Notes under the pieces: generated by a model
The model's input: the letters and a program-made list of their open reading frames with translations, nothing else
Told to the model about the DNA's origin: nothing
The model's database searches: none
Translations under genes and position numbers: made by a program
Assembly (NCBI RefSeq): GCF_001659605.2
Contig: NC_035170.2
Coordinates: 20,909,190-20,973,189 of the forward strand
Length of the DNA stretch: 64,000 nucleotides
Direction of reading: 5' to 3'
From: Manihot esculenta
Taxonomy: Eukaryota; Streptophyta; Magnoliopsida; Malpighiales; Euphorbiaceae
In this document: positions 22,717 to 33,669 of the stretch, piece by piece
How positions within the stretch are numbered: position 1 is the first letter of the stretch
Layout of the letters: each line of letters begins with the position of its first letter

Positions 22717-25700
22717 ATGAATGCCAATCGACAGTGGATGTATAATAGGCTCAAGGATGGGTTGTTGAATACTGAATTTTTAAACGGTTTAGAGGAGTTC
22801 ATACAATTTGCTTCAACCCATCCTGAATGTATGGATGGTATGAATATAAGATGTCCTTGTAGTATGAGAAGGTGTTCGAATCGCAAATTCCTCTGTGTGG
22901 ACGATGTACGATATCATGTGATGAAAAATGGTTTCGTCCCTAATTACTACAGGTGGACAGCACATGGTGAATGTTGGGATGATCAAGGAACCTCTAGTGT
23001 GCTATTGTCTGAAATTATCATGGAAAACGATTTTCAAACTGGGGCTAATGGCCGATACCATGAAATGGTACTTGAAGGGTTTGGTTTACCGTCTCAAATT
23101 GAATTCATGGAGGCACCTAATGTCGAGGCACAAAGGTTGTATGAAATGTTACAAGCAGCAAGTGAAGAGTTATGGCCAGGATGCAATAAGCACATAAAAC
23201 TGTCTGTTGTGGCACGTTTGATGAACATGAAACCGGAGCATCATTTCTCTATAAAATGTTTTGATCAGATTGTCGAGTTTGTGAAAGAAGTTCCACCCGA
23301 AGATAATGTGCTTCCTGATAATTTTTACAAAACGAAAAATTTAATTGAGGGTTTAGGTCTACCAGTGGAAAAGATTAATTGTTGCAGAAATAATTGCATG
23401 ATATATTGGTCTGGTGATGCTGAGTTACAAGAATGCAAGTTTTGCCAGCTTCCTAGATATAAACGCACGGTAAGCAGCTTGACAAAGCAAGTTGTTCAGA
23501 AGCCATATAAGAAGATGTATTACTTTCCTCTCACTCCAAGGTTACAACGACTTTATGCATCAGACGCAACAACACCCCATATGAGATGGCATGCTGAACA
23601 TGAATATGAGGAAGGGGTCATGCATCATCCATCTGATTCTCCTGCATGGAAACACTTCAATGCATGTTATCCATTATTTGGATCAGAGATAAGGAACGTG
23701 ATGCTTGGATTGTCTACTAACGAATTCCAACCATTTGGACAATCTGGCCAACAATACTCATCTTGGCCCATCATTCTGACACCATATAATCTTCCGCCAT
23801 GGCTGTGTATGAAGTCAGAATATATGTTTCTCACTGTTATAGTTCCGAGCCCAAATAATTCTAAATTTAAAATTGATATATTCTTACAACCTTTAATCGA
23901 AGAACTAAAACAATTATGGAACATGGGGGTTGAGACATATGATGTGGATAAGAAGCAAAATTTTCTCATGCGGGTTGCTTTGCTATGGACCATTAGTGAC
24001 TTTCCTGCTTATGCCATGCTTTCTGGTTGGAGCACTGCAGGAAGGCTTGCATGCCCATATTGTATGGATAACACTAATGCATTTACTTTGCCAAGAGGTG
24101 GCAAACAATGTTGGTTTGACAATCATCGCAAATTTTTGAACCATAACCATTCATGGCGGAAGAATAAATCATGGTTTAGAAAAAATAAAGTTGTAACTGA
24201 ACATGCACCTCTAGTAAGGACTGGAGAGGAAATTTTGCATGAGATAGAGAGTCTTGGATTAATGAGAGTGACAGATCCAGGTTCAGATGTTGTTAATGCT
24301 GTTATTAGTAAGACATGTGGATGGAGGAAACACAGCATATTCTGGGATTTACCTTATTGGAGTTCCTTGCTTATTAGACACAACCTTGATGTAATGCATA
24401 TTGAAAAGAATTTTTTTGATAACTTGTTCAATACCATTATGAATATAGAGGGTAAAACAAAAGATAATGCAAAAGCAAGAGAAGATATGAGGGAAATATG
24501 TCGGTGGCCTGAGTTGGAGATTAATGCAGAAACTGGCAGGTATCCAAAAGCAATATATGCATTGGACAAACCAGCAAAACAAGTTATTTGTGAATGGATG
24601 AAGGGACTCAGATTTCCTGATGGTTATGTGTCTAACATGGCTCGATGTGTCGACATGAACAAGTACAGATTATTTGGAATGAAAAGTCATGATTGTCATA
24701 TTTTCATGCAAAGGTTGTTGCCTATTGCTTTTCGTGAATTATTACCAATGAGAGTGTGGGAAGCAATTACCGAGCTAAGTATTTTCTGTAAGCAACTAAT
24801 GAGTACGATCTTACGGGAGGAAGATATGCAAAGGCTTGAAGAGGACATTCCGGTTATACTATGCAAATTGGAGCGAATATTTCCTCCGGGTTTCTTCGAC
24901 TTGATGGAACATCTTCCGATTCATCTTGCATATGAAGCTCGCATTGGGGGTCCAGTGCAATATCGTTGGATGTATCCTTATGAGCGGTAATAATTAATCA
25001 TTGCTGCTTTCTCAATATATCAATTATTTAATATGCTTAATTTGTATGCTAATTAATTATGTAATACAGGTACAATGGAATTTTAAAGAAGAATATTAAA
25101 AATAAAGCCAAAGTTGAAGGATCAATTACTTACTTGGTAGAAGAAGCATCTTCTTTTTGTGCTTACTATTTTGAGTCACATGTTTCTACAAGGCATCGAC
25201 GGGTTCCACGTAATGATGATGGTGGTATAGTGGAAGATCAGGAGATTGAAGGAAATTTATCAATATTCAAATATCCGGGTAGACCCATAGGTCAATCAAA
25301 GAAAAGGATATTGACAAAGGATGAAAGAAATGCAGCTCATTTATATATCTTACTAAATTGTGAAGAAGTTTCGCCATTTATCAAGTAAGTGAAATTCACC
25401 GCCAAATTATAAATTTAATAGTCTTCTAAAATGCATATATATTCATGGAAATAACCAAAGTTGTATAATTTCTCCTAATGTAAGAATATATATTGAGGAA
25501 CTACGGAGGATATCACCTAACATTACCGATGGGAAGGTAGACATCACATTGGAGGATAACTTTCCCACATGGTTCAAAGCATATGTAAGCTTTATAATAC
25601 TTGCAATACTATGCTGATTTTGGTGAATGAATCAAAATTAATTTTATATGTTCACTTTATGTAATAGGTACATGAACCAACCAATACAGTGAACAATCCT

Positions 25701-26381
25701 CTCATCCAAGATTTAGCCAAAGGACCTCTAAATACAGTGAATGTGTACACATGATACTATGTAAATGGATACAAATTTCACACTGAGGGACGAAGTGCTA
25801 ATCGAATGACGGTGAATTGTGGTGTATGCATTAAAGGAACGAACTATAGTGATCAATCAAGTGATTATTATGGTAAGTTGATAGAGGTTTTTGAAGTAGA
25901 GTACCCGGCTTTACCTATGAAGCGGACAGTTCTATTCCACTGTGAATGGTTTGATCCTACCCCAAATGTTGGAGTGAAAATTCATTTAATGTATAATATT
26001 GTGGATGTAAATCAAAGAAGGAGATTTCATAAGTATGAGCCATTTGTTTTGGCTAGCCAGGCACAACAAGTTTATTACATTCCTTATCCTTCTTTAAGAC
26101 GAGCAAGGTCTGATTGGCAATCTGTGATAAAAATTAAAGCCAGGCCAGTGATTGAATTACCAAATGTTGTTGTACCTTCGACAGCGTCAACAACAGATGC
26201 ATATCAAGAAGATACTGTAACTTTGCAGCCTTTAGTCCTAAATGAAGAAGGATTACCTGAGACATTAAATGATCCAACGGGTGGTGAAGTGTTTATTTCG
26301 GAATTAGTTGAAGAAGAAGAAGAAGATGAAGAGACATATCATTATTCAACTTCAGACAATAATGAATATTACTTAGATTAG
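22717..26381 (+). pseudogene. TNP2-type CACTA transposase, one premature stop
   Basis: Exons 22717-24986, 25070-25384, 25485-25584, 25668-26381 join to 3,399 nt (1,132 residues). The ATG follows a TTGTGTAG acceptor. Domains by eye: Transpos_assoc-type N-terminus with CPC...C residues (1-75; RCPCSMRRCSNRKF); Transposase_21 core (about 280-500; ACPYCMDNTNAF); DVMHIEKN at 558; DUF4218-type region (from about 656; KSHDCHIFMQRLLP and IGGPVQYRWMYPYER); DUF4216-type region (about 930-1030; ERTVLFHCEWFDP-like). It ends in a Glu/Asp-rich tail. The only disabling change I see is TGA at 25752-25754 (codon 924), where a CGA-to-TGA change would explain it; it removes the DUF4216 part. This protein cuts and moves the element's ends. 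Confidence 0.9.
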
Positions 26382-26498
26382 TCAACTCTAAGCTGTATAG
26401 TAAACTTTTTTGCTATAATTATCTTTTTTATTATTGTTGATTATTTTTACTTTTACAACATACTAATCTCCTGTTAGATATTTTTTTTTTGTGCAGAT

Positions 26499-28751
26499 AT
26501 GGCCAGGGGTAAAGGTAAAGAAGATGCACGTAATGCTGATCGTGGTGTTTTAATGGGTACAGGTAGAGGCCGAGGCCGAGGTGATCCAGAAATTGTTCGT
26601 GGTCGAGGCACTATAGCCACTGCACCTTCTTCAACTGACTTTAGAGCCCCTGCACTTACTCCAACAACCCCTGTATCATACTTAGCCCCCTACAGCCCCT
26701 CCACTTGCTCCACTTGCCCCCATTGCCCCAACTTCTTCAAGTTCTGTTCCTGGATCGAGTGCTAGTCGATCTGCATCGGGCATGGGAGATTACTCGTATA
26801 CATCCTCATCACATGCTACTAGGACCTACTGTTATGTGCATGCAAGCAGAAAGTAAGTATAATGTATAACATTACTTATCATTGTATTACATATCTTTGT
26901 TATTAGTTTTCATTTTGGTTAATTATTTAAAAATAATTATATTGAATATTTATAAATTATGCTCGCATTATTAAACTATTACAGTCTTATGCCTTCTGAG
27001 AAGACATCTGGTGCCTGCACAAAGATTTTTCAAAAGTACAATGTTGAGGAGGGTTCTTCCTGGAAGAATATCCCACAATCCACAAAATATTTTTATTTCA
27101 GAGAGTTTGAGGTACGCAATATATTATGCATTCTAACAAAGATAAAATGTCTTATAATCTATGTTGTATTATACATGTGTTTTTTAAATTAATTTACAGA
27201 AAGAATTTCACTGGGATGAGGGACGTGCTGCAATAGTGAGAAAGGCATGGAATAAAAAAGCAGCTACCCGATACAAAGACTTTCTGACAAATGAAAAGAA
27301 GAAAAAAAAGAGGAGTGCTTATATATCAATTGAAGTTTGGGATAAATGGAATTTAGATTGGAGTACTCTAGAGCATGTAGCAAAGTCAATGAAGTACTCA
27401 AAGAACCACCTAACAGAGAAGGGAGGTGAAGGAGCTGGTCCTTCTAGACATACAGGTGAGTCCATAACACATGAGGAGCATACTAGACGCATACAAAATG
27501 CTAACACAGACAAAGTTCCTCCAACAGCAGCTGAGTTATTTCTCCACACCCATACAAAGAAGAGTGATCGCAACAAATTTGTTGATAAACGAGCTGAAAT
27601 TGTTTATGTAAGTTTCTATATAAACAAGTTGTCTTTCTAAGTAATATCTTGCAAGTATGATTTTGATGTCTATGTATTGATTTTTAGTTGTGTAATTGAT
27701 TTTGAGTTGTTGATTGATTTTGAGTTGTGTGATTGATTTTCAGTTGCAAGCATGATTCTGATATCTCAGTTGTGTGATTGATTTTGAGTTGTGTGATTGA
27801 TTTTCAGTTGCAAGTATGATTCTGATATCTAGGTGATTCTCACAAGGAAATTGTTTATGATTCTCAGTTGTGTGATTGATTTTGAGTTGTGTAATTGATT
27901 TTCAGTTGCAAGTATAATTCTGATATCTAGGTGATTCTCACAAGGAAATTGTTTATGATTCTCAGTTGTGTGATTGATTTTGAGTTGTTGATTGATTTTG
28001 AGTTGTGTGATTGATTTTCAGTTGCAAGTATGATTTTGATATTTAGGTGATTCTCACAAGGAAATTGTTTATGATTCTCAGTTGTGTGATTGATTTTGAG
28101 TTGTATGATTGATTTTCAGTTGCAAGTATGATTTTGATATCTAGGTGATTCTCACAAGGAAATTGTTTATGATTCTCAGTTGTGTGATTGATTTTTCTAT
28201 TATGATATCTTGCAAATATTGTAAATGTGATATCTTGCAGGTATTATAATTGTCATATCTTGTAGGTATTAGCATTTTTCTTTACTTTAGTATTCAAATT
28301 GAACTGTTATTCTGTGATTTTCTAGGAAAATTATATGAAGCTAAAAGAACAACATTCAAGCCAGTATGTGAGATCAGATCATGTGGAAGGAGATGGAGGA
28401 ACTATTAATGAGGATCAATTGTTCATTACTGCAGCAGGAGGATGGCAAGGAAGTCGAGTTTATAGTTTAGGTAGTGCTTCCTCTTCTGCCTTCTCTCAAA
28501 CAGGAACTGGGGGAACATCAACAAATGTTCCATCATCCCAATCACCAGAATGGAAGAAGGAAATTGAAGCAAAGTTTGAAGAGAAGTATAATAGTTTGCA
28601 GAAACTTGTAGAAGACCAAAATCAGATGATAGCTCAAATGCGTGATGAACTACAGGCAGCGAAGATGGGACAGCAGTCTTCCTCATTGATGCCATCATCA
28701 TCTGATATTTCTCCAGCTCATAGATCTCTTGGTGATTCACATATGGATTAG
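26499..28751 (+). pseudogene. Second CACTA gene (Ptta/En/Spm, Transposase_24-like), one frameshift
   Basis: Exons 26499-26852, 26985-27111, 27200-27607, 28326-28751, all GT-AG, total 1,315 nt, that is 3n+1. The extra base fits an added C in the C-run at about 26686-26690, after which the Pro/Ser-rich frame continues one register over. Parts: Arg/Gly-rich start (TGRGRGRGDP), Pro/Ser linker, WKNIPQSTKYFYFREF, HWDEGRAAIVRKAW with a basic KKKKKR stretch, VPPTAAELFLHTHTKK, and a C-terminal coiled-coil (EWKKEIEAKFEEKYNSLQKL). This matches the plant En/Spm second protein, which is thought to bind DNA. About 438 residues if the extra base is ignored. Its ATG follows a GTGCAG acceptor. Confidence 0.8.
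27655..28195 (+). repeat. 98/116-bp repeats inside intron 3 of the second CACTA gene
   Basis: Anchor CACAAGGAAATTG at 27841, 27939, 28055 and 28153 (periods 98, 116, 98). Units are built from TTGATTGATTTTGAGTTGTG modules; the 116-bp unit has one extra 18-bp module. Confidence 0.85.
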
Positions 28752-29028
28752 CATGATGTCATTTCTCACTGACTTAATTAATATATTTTATGATATGAAT
28801 TTGATACTATTTGGATCCATTATGTATTTTGAGATATTTTAAGTTTCTTAATGTTGAACTATAGTAATGTTTTGGACTTTTAGATTGCAGAATTATGAAA
28901 TGAAGTTGATGTGTATATATTGTCTTTGATGTTTTATATATTGGAATGTGTGTGTACATATTGATATTATAGCAGGTTTATGAATTTATTGGAAAAATGA
29001 TATGAATCAGATTTAAATGCATTTATTA

Positions 29029-29670
29029 GTGACTAATCAGCCATAAAAGCAAATTAAATAACAAATATTTTTTTATTTTACTATTAATTTGCGACGAAAT
29101 AGCGACTAAATGTTCTTCCTAAGGCGATCAAATAACAACGAATTAGCGACCAAATTAGTGAACATTTCGCGACCAAATTAGCGACCATTTCGCGACCAAA
29201 TTTTAACGACCAATTTACTTCCAAACAACAACTAAATGTTCTTCCCTGAGGTGATCAAATAACAACGAAATAGCGACCAAAACAGCGACCATTTCGCGAC
29301 CAAAATTTAACGACCAATTTACTTCAACACAACGACTAAATGCTCTTCCCTGAGGCGATCAAATAACAACGAGATTGCGATCAAATTAGCGACCAAAACA
29401 GCGACCATTTTGCGACTAAAATTTAACGACCAATTTACTTCCACACAGCGACTAATATTTCTAATACTTAATTTGCTATGACACCAAATTAGCGACCAAA
29501 AAATGGTCGCTGATTGGTCGCTATTTTAGCGATTAATTTTCAGATTGTCGCCAAAACTTTAGCGACTGGCCAAACACCGACCATTTCATTTTGGTCGCTA
29601 AATGATCGCTATTTCATAATAGCGACCAAATCTTTCTTTTTAGCGATCAAAATTTTGGTCGCTAAATCAC
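29029..29670 (+). repeat. CACTA 1 right subterminal repeats
   Basis: Many GCGACCA/TAGCGAC motifs in both orientations, with a larger repeat of about 120 bp (ACTAAATG-TCTTCC-GG-GATCAAATAACAACGA at about 29105, 29230 and 29334). Mirrors the left end. Confidence 0.85.
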
Positions 29671-29688
29671 TGTTTTCTTGTAGTGCAA

Positions 29689-30000
29689 GCTGAAATAGGT
29701 GGAAGTCATGCAAGTCGCCAAGCACATCCCTTAGTAAGTTTTTCAGCGGCTAATGGGGAAGGGGTCGAAATGCCACATGATGATGCTCTGGTGGTAGAAG
29801 CCATCATTCACGACTTTAAAGTCCACAAAATTCTAGTGGATGATGGGAGCAAGGTAAATCTCTTACTATACCGGGTGTTTAAAGCCATGAAGATAGCTGA
29901 TAAAGATAAGGTAAAAGACCAGGCCCTAGTGAAGGGAATAGGCGGGATGCCCATACTAGTGGAAAGGAAAGTCAAACTGTTACTGACTCTAGGAACACCA
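29689..30000 (+). pseudogene. Element A protease region, first part
   Basis: Resumes after the CACTA. Residues VSFSAANGEGVEMPHDDALV, then KILVDDGSKVNLLLY, correspond to the gypsy PHxDALV...ILVDxGSS aspartic protease block; here D-D-G replaces the usual D-x-G. KLLLTLGTP precedes the cut by a solo LTR at 30000 and joins in frame to PTTRTQYVQFLVV at 31650. Confidence 0.85.
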
Positions 30001-31645
30001 TGTAAGGAAGCCCAGAGATCACTGTAATCCAAAAATACGTAGCAGAAAAATAAAAGATATTTGTTTCTTCTTTTAGGATCTGAGTGCTTTGTTTAATTCG
30101 AAAGGAAGGATAAAGAAACTAACCTTTTAGGTTTCAAAAATCCTATCAGGACTGATGGTATTGCTTCTGAAATGAACACACTCAATAGTATCCATACAAA
30201 TGTTTCCGTCTGGAGTGCTAACTCTCTGAACAGATGGGTTAGCTATGTGCTCTAAATCTGCAACGAAGAAAATGATCACAAAAAACCCTCCTCACACTTT
30301 CTGTAAAGCTCTCAAAGAAGGTGTTTTTTATTTACTCGTTTTCTCTAAAAAAACTTTTCGTTTTTACACTTTTCTTTTCATAAAAAAGTTGTGGTAATCA
30401 TAACAGGCACACAATCACAGATACCAATATATATGTGCGATAAATCTTTTTCAAAAGAAAATGGAAAGACCTTTTATCTGTAACCGTTACAGCGGCAAAT
30501 ATTATTATCTTATAATAATTATAAATAATTAATATTAATAATAACATCTTTATTAATAATATTATTAATTATACTAATGGGTTCTTAGCCTATTAATATA
30601 ACATAATACATCAACGATGTTCTATTGTTTGTGACCTAATAGGCCCACATTAATCGGCAATAAGTTTAGTCCAATAAGGCCCATAAATCATAAGCGGCCT
30701 TTAGCAAGACGTTATGACTACCCAATTAATATGAGGATCGATAGTGCGATAAATCTTAATAAACAGAACATGTATTAATCCCTTTATCACATGATATCTA
30801 GTTGAACATAAGTGATGGTCAATGTCAAACTTATAATGTTCAAACTTATGATTTCTCGATCTCTAAATAGACGGATAAAACCAAATGATATTGATCATAT
30901 TATTAATTTATTTGAGCACGGTCATGCATTTTTCAGTCTCACTTATCGAGAGGCCCAAAAGATATATCTCTCAAAGAGAGTAATAAATTTTATCTTGATT
31001 GTTCAATATCCTCTACATAATTTCTACTATACTCAACCATAACCTTTATGATTATCTGATTAAAGATAATGTTTGGTTATATCAAAAATATAACAGTCAT
31101 TTGAGAACGACCATGCATTTCTTAGTCTCACTTATCGAAAGGCCCAGAAGATATCTCTCTCAAAGAGATAGACAAATTCTATCTTGATTGTTCAATATCC
31201 TCTACATAATTTCTATTATACTCAACATAACCTTTATAATTATCTGATTAAAAACAATGTTTGGTTATATTAAAACATAACAGTCCTTATGTTGGAAATT
31301 ATGACAATCTCAAGTCAAAAGATTAAAATATAACTATCTTGAGATTCACTTATGACAATAGCCCATGTAGCGATCTCAATGTGGGTCCATTCAATACTTT
31401 GTTCTCTAACAAGTATCTATGATTATTGATTTATATCAATATACACATAATCATCTCATAATTATCAATCAATAATCATACTAGTCATATATTATTATTA
31501 TCATTATAATAATAAGTAACCAGGGATGTTAATCATTATTATGTAGCATGCAAACAAATAATAATAATGATAAAACCTTTTTTATTAATAAATAAAATGA
31601 TATATAAAAGGTCCAAGATAATGGGCTAAGGCAAATACACTAACA
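30001..31645 (-). mobile_element. Solo LTR F, 1,645 bp (TSD CACCA/CACCG)
   Basis: Runs TGTAAGGAAG to ACACTAACA. The flanks CACCA (29996-30000) and CACCG (31646-31650) differ by one base, consistent with an older insertion. Excising it rejoins the element A frame (LTLGTP + PTTRTQYVQFLVV). Read on the minus strand it begins TGTTAGTG, as many copia LTRs do; the family is otherwise not identified. No coding content. Confidence 0.75.
30911..31290. repeat. 189-bp tandem duplication inside solo LTR F
   Basis: The block starting TTTGAG(C/A)ACG at 30911 recurs at 31100. Both copies contain CTCACTTATCGA-AGGCCC, TTGATTGTTCAATATCCTCT and AATGTTTGGTTATAT. Confidence 0.85.
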
Positions 31646-31650
31646 CACCG

Positions 31651-32872
31651 CCCACCACTCGGACCCAATATGTTCAGTTTCTAGTTGTCAATTTTCGATG
31701 TGAGCAATATACTAAAGGGGGCGGAGATCAGATATCCCAATATTAAAAAAGTAGTGTTGGCACTCTTCTTAATTGTCCAAAAATTCAAAGTATACCTAGA
31801 GAACCATCAGGGGATTGTGGTTACAGACTTGCCTCTTAGGAGAATCTTGCATAGACTAGAAATGTCAGGTCGGATGCTAGCATGGTCAGTGAAGATGGGA
31901 TCCTATTGTTTGAAGTATAGGCCTCATACATCGATGAAAGCTCAGGTGCTAACAGACTTCATAGTCGAGTGCTCATTCAGTGAAGGAAAGGGCAATGAAA
32001 AGCTCAGCCAGGAGACAAAAGAAGGGGAAGGACAGACGAAAGGGGTCAGCGAAGACAATCACTTATACCTCTAGACCTTACATGTGGATGAAGCGACCGG
32101 GCCAAACCAGAGCGAAGCCGGAGCAGTACTAGAGGGACCAAACGGGTTGGTCATCTCAAATTCCCTACATTTTTCCTTTCCTATAACCAATAATATGGCT
32201 GAGTAGGAGGCCTTGATCAATGGAATGCAGTTGGCCTTGGAGACAAGAGTGAATGACCTAAACGTACTCAGCAATATACAGCCAGTCGTTAACCAAGTCC
32301 AAGGGATATACGAGGCTTGAGATGAAGCAATGAAATTATATTTGGCCCGGGTATGAGAATTGCAATGTAAATTCATGATAAAAAACATCCCCCTCTGAGT
32401 AGACCTCATTCCAATAACCCAGAATGAAGAGGCCGATCTATTGAGATGATCAACCCAAGAAGAGCTAGAGCAATTGCCACAAGAAGCACTCGTGGAAACC
32501 TTACTGCAGTCGAGCTTTGAAAGGCCAACGCCTGTCATGAATGTTCATTCTGGGTCCAGCTAGATGGACCCTTTTGTCAAATACCTTGACTAAGGAGAAT
32601 TGCCCAGTGACAAGAATGAGGCAAAGAAAATCTCAACCAAAACCGGAAATTATCTGTACAAAGATGGGGTACTATTGAAAAGGAGAAAGTCTACACCCTG
32701 GCTCAGATGTGTAGGGTAGGAAGAAGCCTCCATCATCATTGAAGAAATTCACCAAAGCATATGTGGCACCCATGAAGGAGCAGCGACCCTGGCAAATAAG
32801 ATCTTCTAACAAGAATACTACTGGCCGACTTTAAAAGCAGATGTAGAGAAATTTGTGCGAAAATGTGATATC
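31651..32872 (+). pseudogene. Element A pol: RNase H, second RNase H, integrase zinc finger
   Basis: YVQFLVVNF (protease end) runs directly into SNILKGAEIRYPNIKKVVLA (RNase H) near 31694, so the reverse transcriptase is deleted. Next come ILHRLEMSGRMLAWSVK and YRPHTSMKAQVLTDFI, then a second RNase H (HVDEATGPNQSEAGAVLEGP, 32084, with NNMAE near 32190), then the integrase HHCC region (EEIHQSICGTHEGAATLANK, YYWPTLKADVEKFVRKCDIY). Several stops. It is cut at 32877. Confidence 0.85.
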
Positions 32873-32877
32873 TATCA

Positions 32878-33456
32878 TGAAATAGCCCTGCCCAACTGAC
32901 CCAAATAACTTTTGGACCCAAATAACTTTTGGACCCATTTTCCACTTGCCTTAAAATGGTTAACCCAAGTTATTTAGTAGTATTAGGTCAAGATTTTACA
33001 TTACCAATTGAATCAGTAATTTTCTGATGTGGGATTTTTCTCCCACAAGCAGGCAGCTGAATGTTACACTCTCCCCTGCTAAATCTGCGACGTCCTCGTC
33101 GCAACTGTATCGGATACAATTGCTAAGCCAGAACCGAACCCTCGGGTATTGTAGTTCGCTAGCACCTTGGGCAGCTCCATCTCGTCTCACACGGGTAGCC
33201 CTTTCCTCACGGTCCCACTAGCTCTGCACAATTTTTCTGATCTAGGGAGCTGACGAGGACGTCATAGATTTAGCGGGGGAGAATGTGACATTCAGCTATC
33301 TGCTTGGAAAAGAATCCCACATCGGCGGTTTACGGCAAATTGAAATTGTATATAATAGTTAGCACGAAACTACTAAATAACTTGGGTTAACCATTTTGGG
33401 TCAAGTGAAAAGTGGGTCCAAAAGTTATTTGGGTCAGTTTGGGCCAGGCTGTTTCA
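32878..33456. mobile_element. Palindromic element of two opposed LTRs (TSD TATCA)
   Basis: 579 bp flanked by TATCA at 32873-32877 and 33457-33461. The right LTR is 33284-33456 (TGTGACATTC...CTGTTTCA, 173 bp), preceded by the purine tract GCGGGGGAGAA. The left LTR is the reverse complement at 32878-33068 (191 bp; longer because an 18-bp block containing AATAACTTTTGGACCCA is doubled). It is also bordered on the inside by a complementary pyrimidine tract CTCTCCCCTGC. Both arms therefore look like 3' ends of the same retroelement facing outward. The 215-bp centre also begins and ends with inverted GACGTCCTCGTC. Confidence 0.85.
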
Positions 33457-33664
33457 TATCAGCAATATGGGAGGGGAATCAACACCTTCGCGACAACTCA
33501 GACCAGCATCTCGACATAGTGGCCTTTCTCCCAATGGGGAATTGATATCATTGGACCATGCCCCAAACCACTAGACAAAGGAAGTACATGATAGTGGTTG
33601 TGGAATACTTCTTTAAATGGCCGGAGGCTGAAGCAATTAGAAGCATCACGGCGTCAATTGATTG
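33457..33664 (+). pseudogene. Element A integrase core, short piece
   Basis: After the palindrome, the frame reads toward MIVVVEYFFKWPEAEAI (33590-33640), the D-containing start of the integrase core, with flaws upstream. Cut at 33669 by another solo LTR. Confidence 0.8.
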
Positions 33665-33669
33665 ACTTC

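Larger units (their letters stand above)
19191..29685 (+). mobile_element. CACTA (En/Spm) transposon 1, 10,495 bp (TSD CAA)
   Basis: Left end CACTACAAAAAAACTGTG, right end the inverted CACTGTTTTCTTGTAGTG, flanked by the 3-bp duplication CAA (19188-19190 and 29686-29688). Both ends carry arrays of GCGACC motifs. It contains a TNP2-type transposase gene (22717-26381) and a second transposition gene (26499-28751), the usual two-gene layout of autonomous CACTA elements. Each gene has one visible disabling change, so it was probably active until fairly recently. Confidence 0.95.

Noticed and set aside
32996..33190. 64-residue frame within the palindromic element
   Set aside because: It spans the LTR boundary and polypurine tract, so it is not a gene; at most it reads a few residues of the parent element's polyprotein end.
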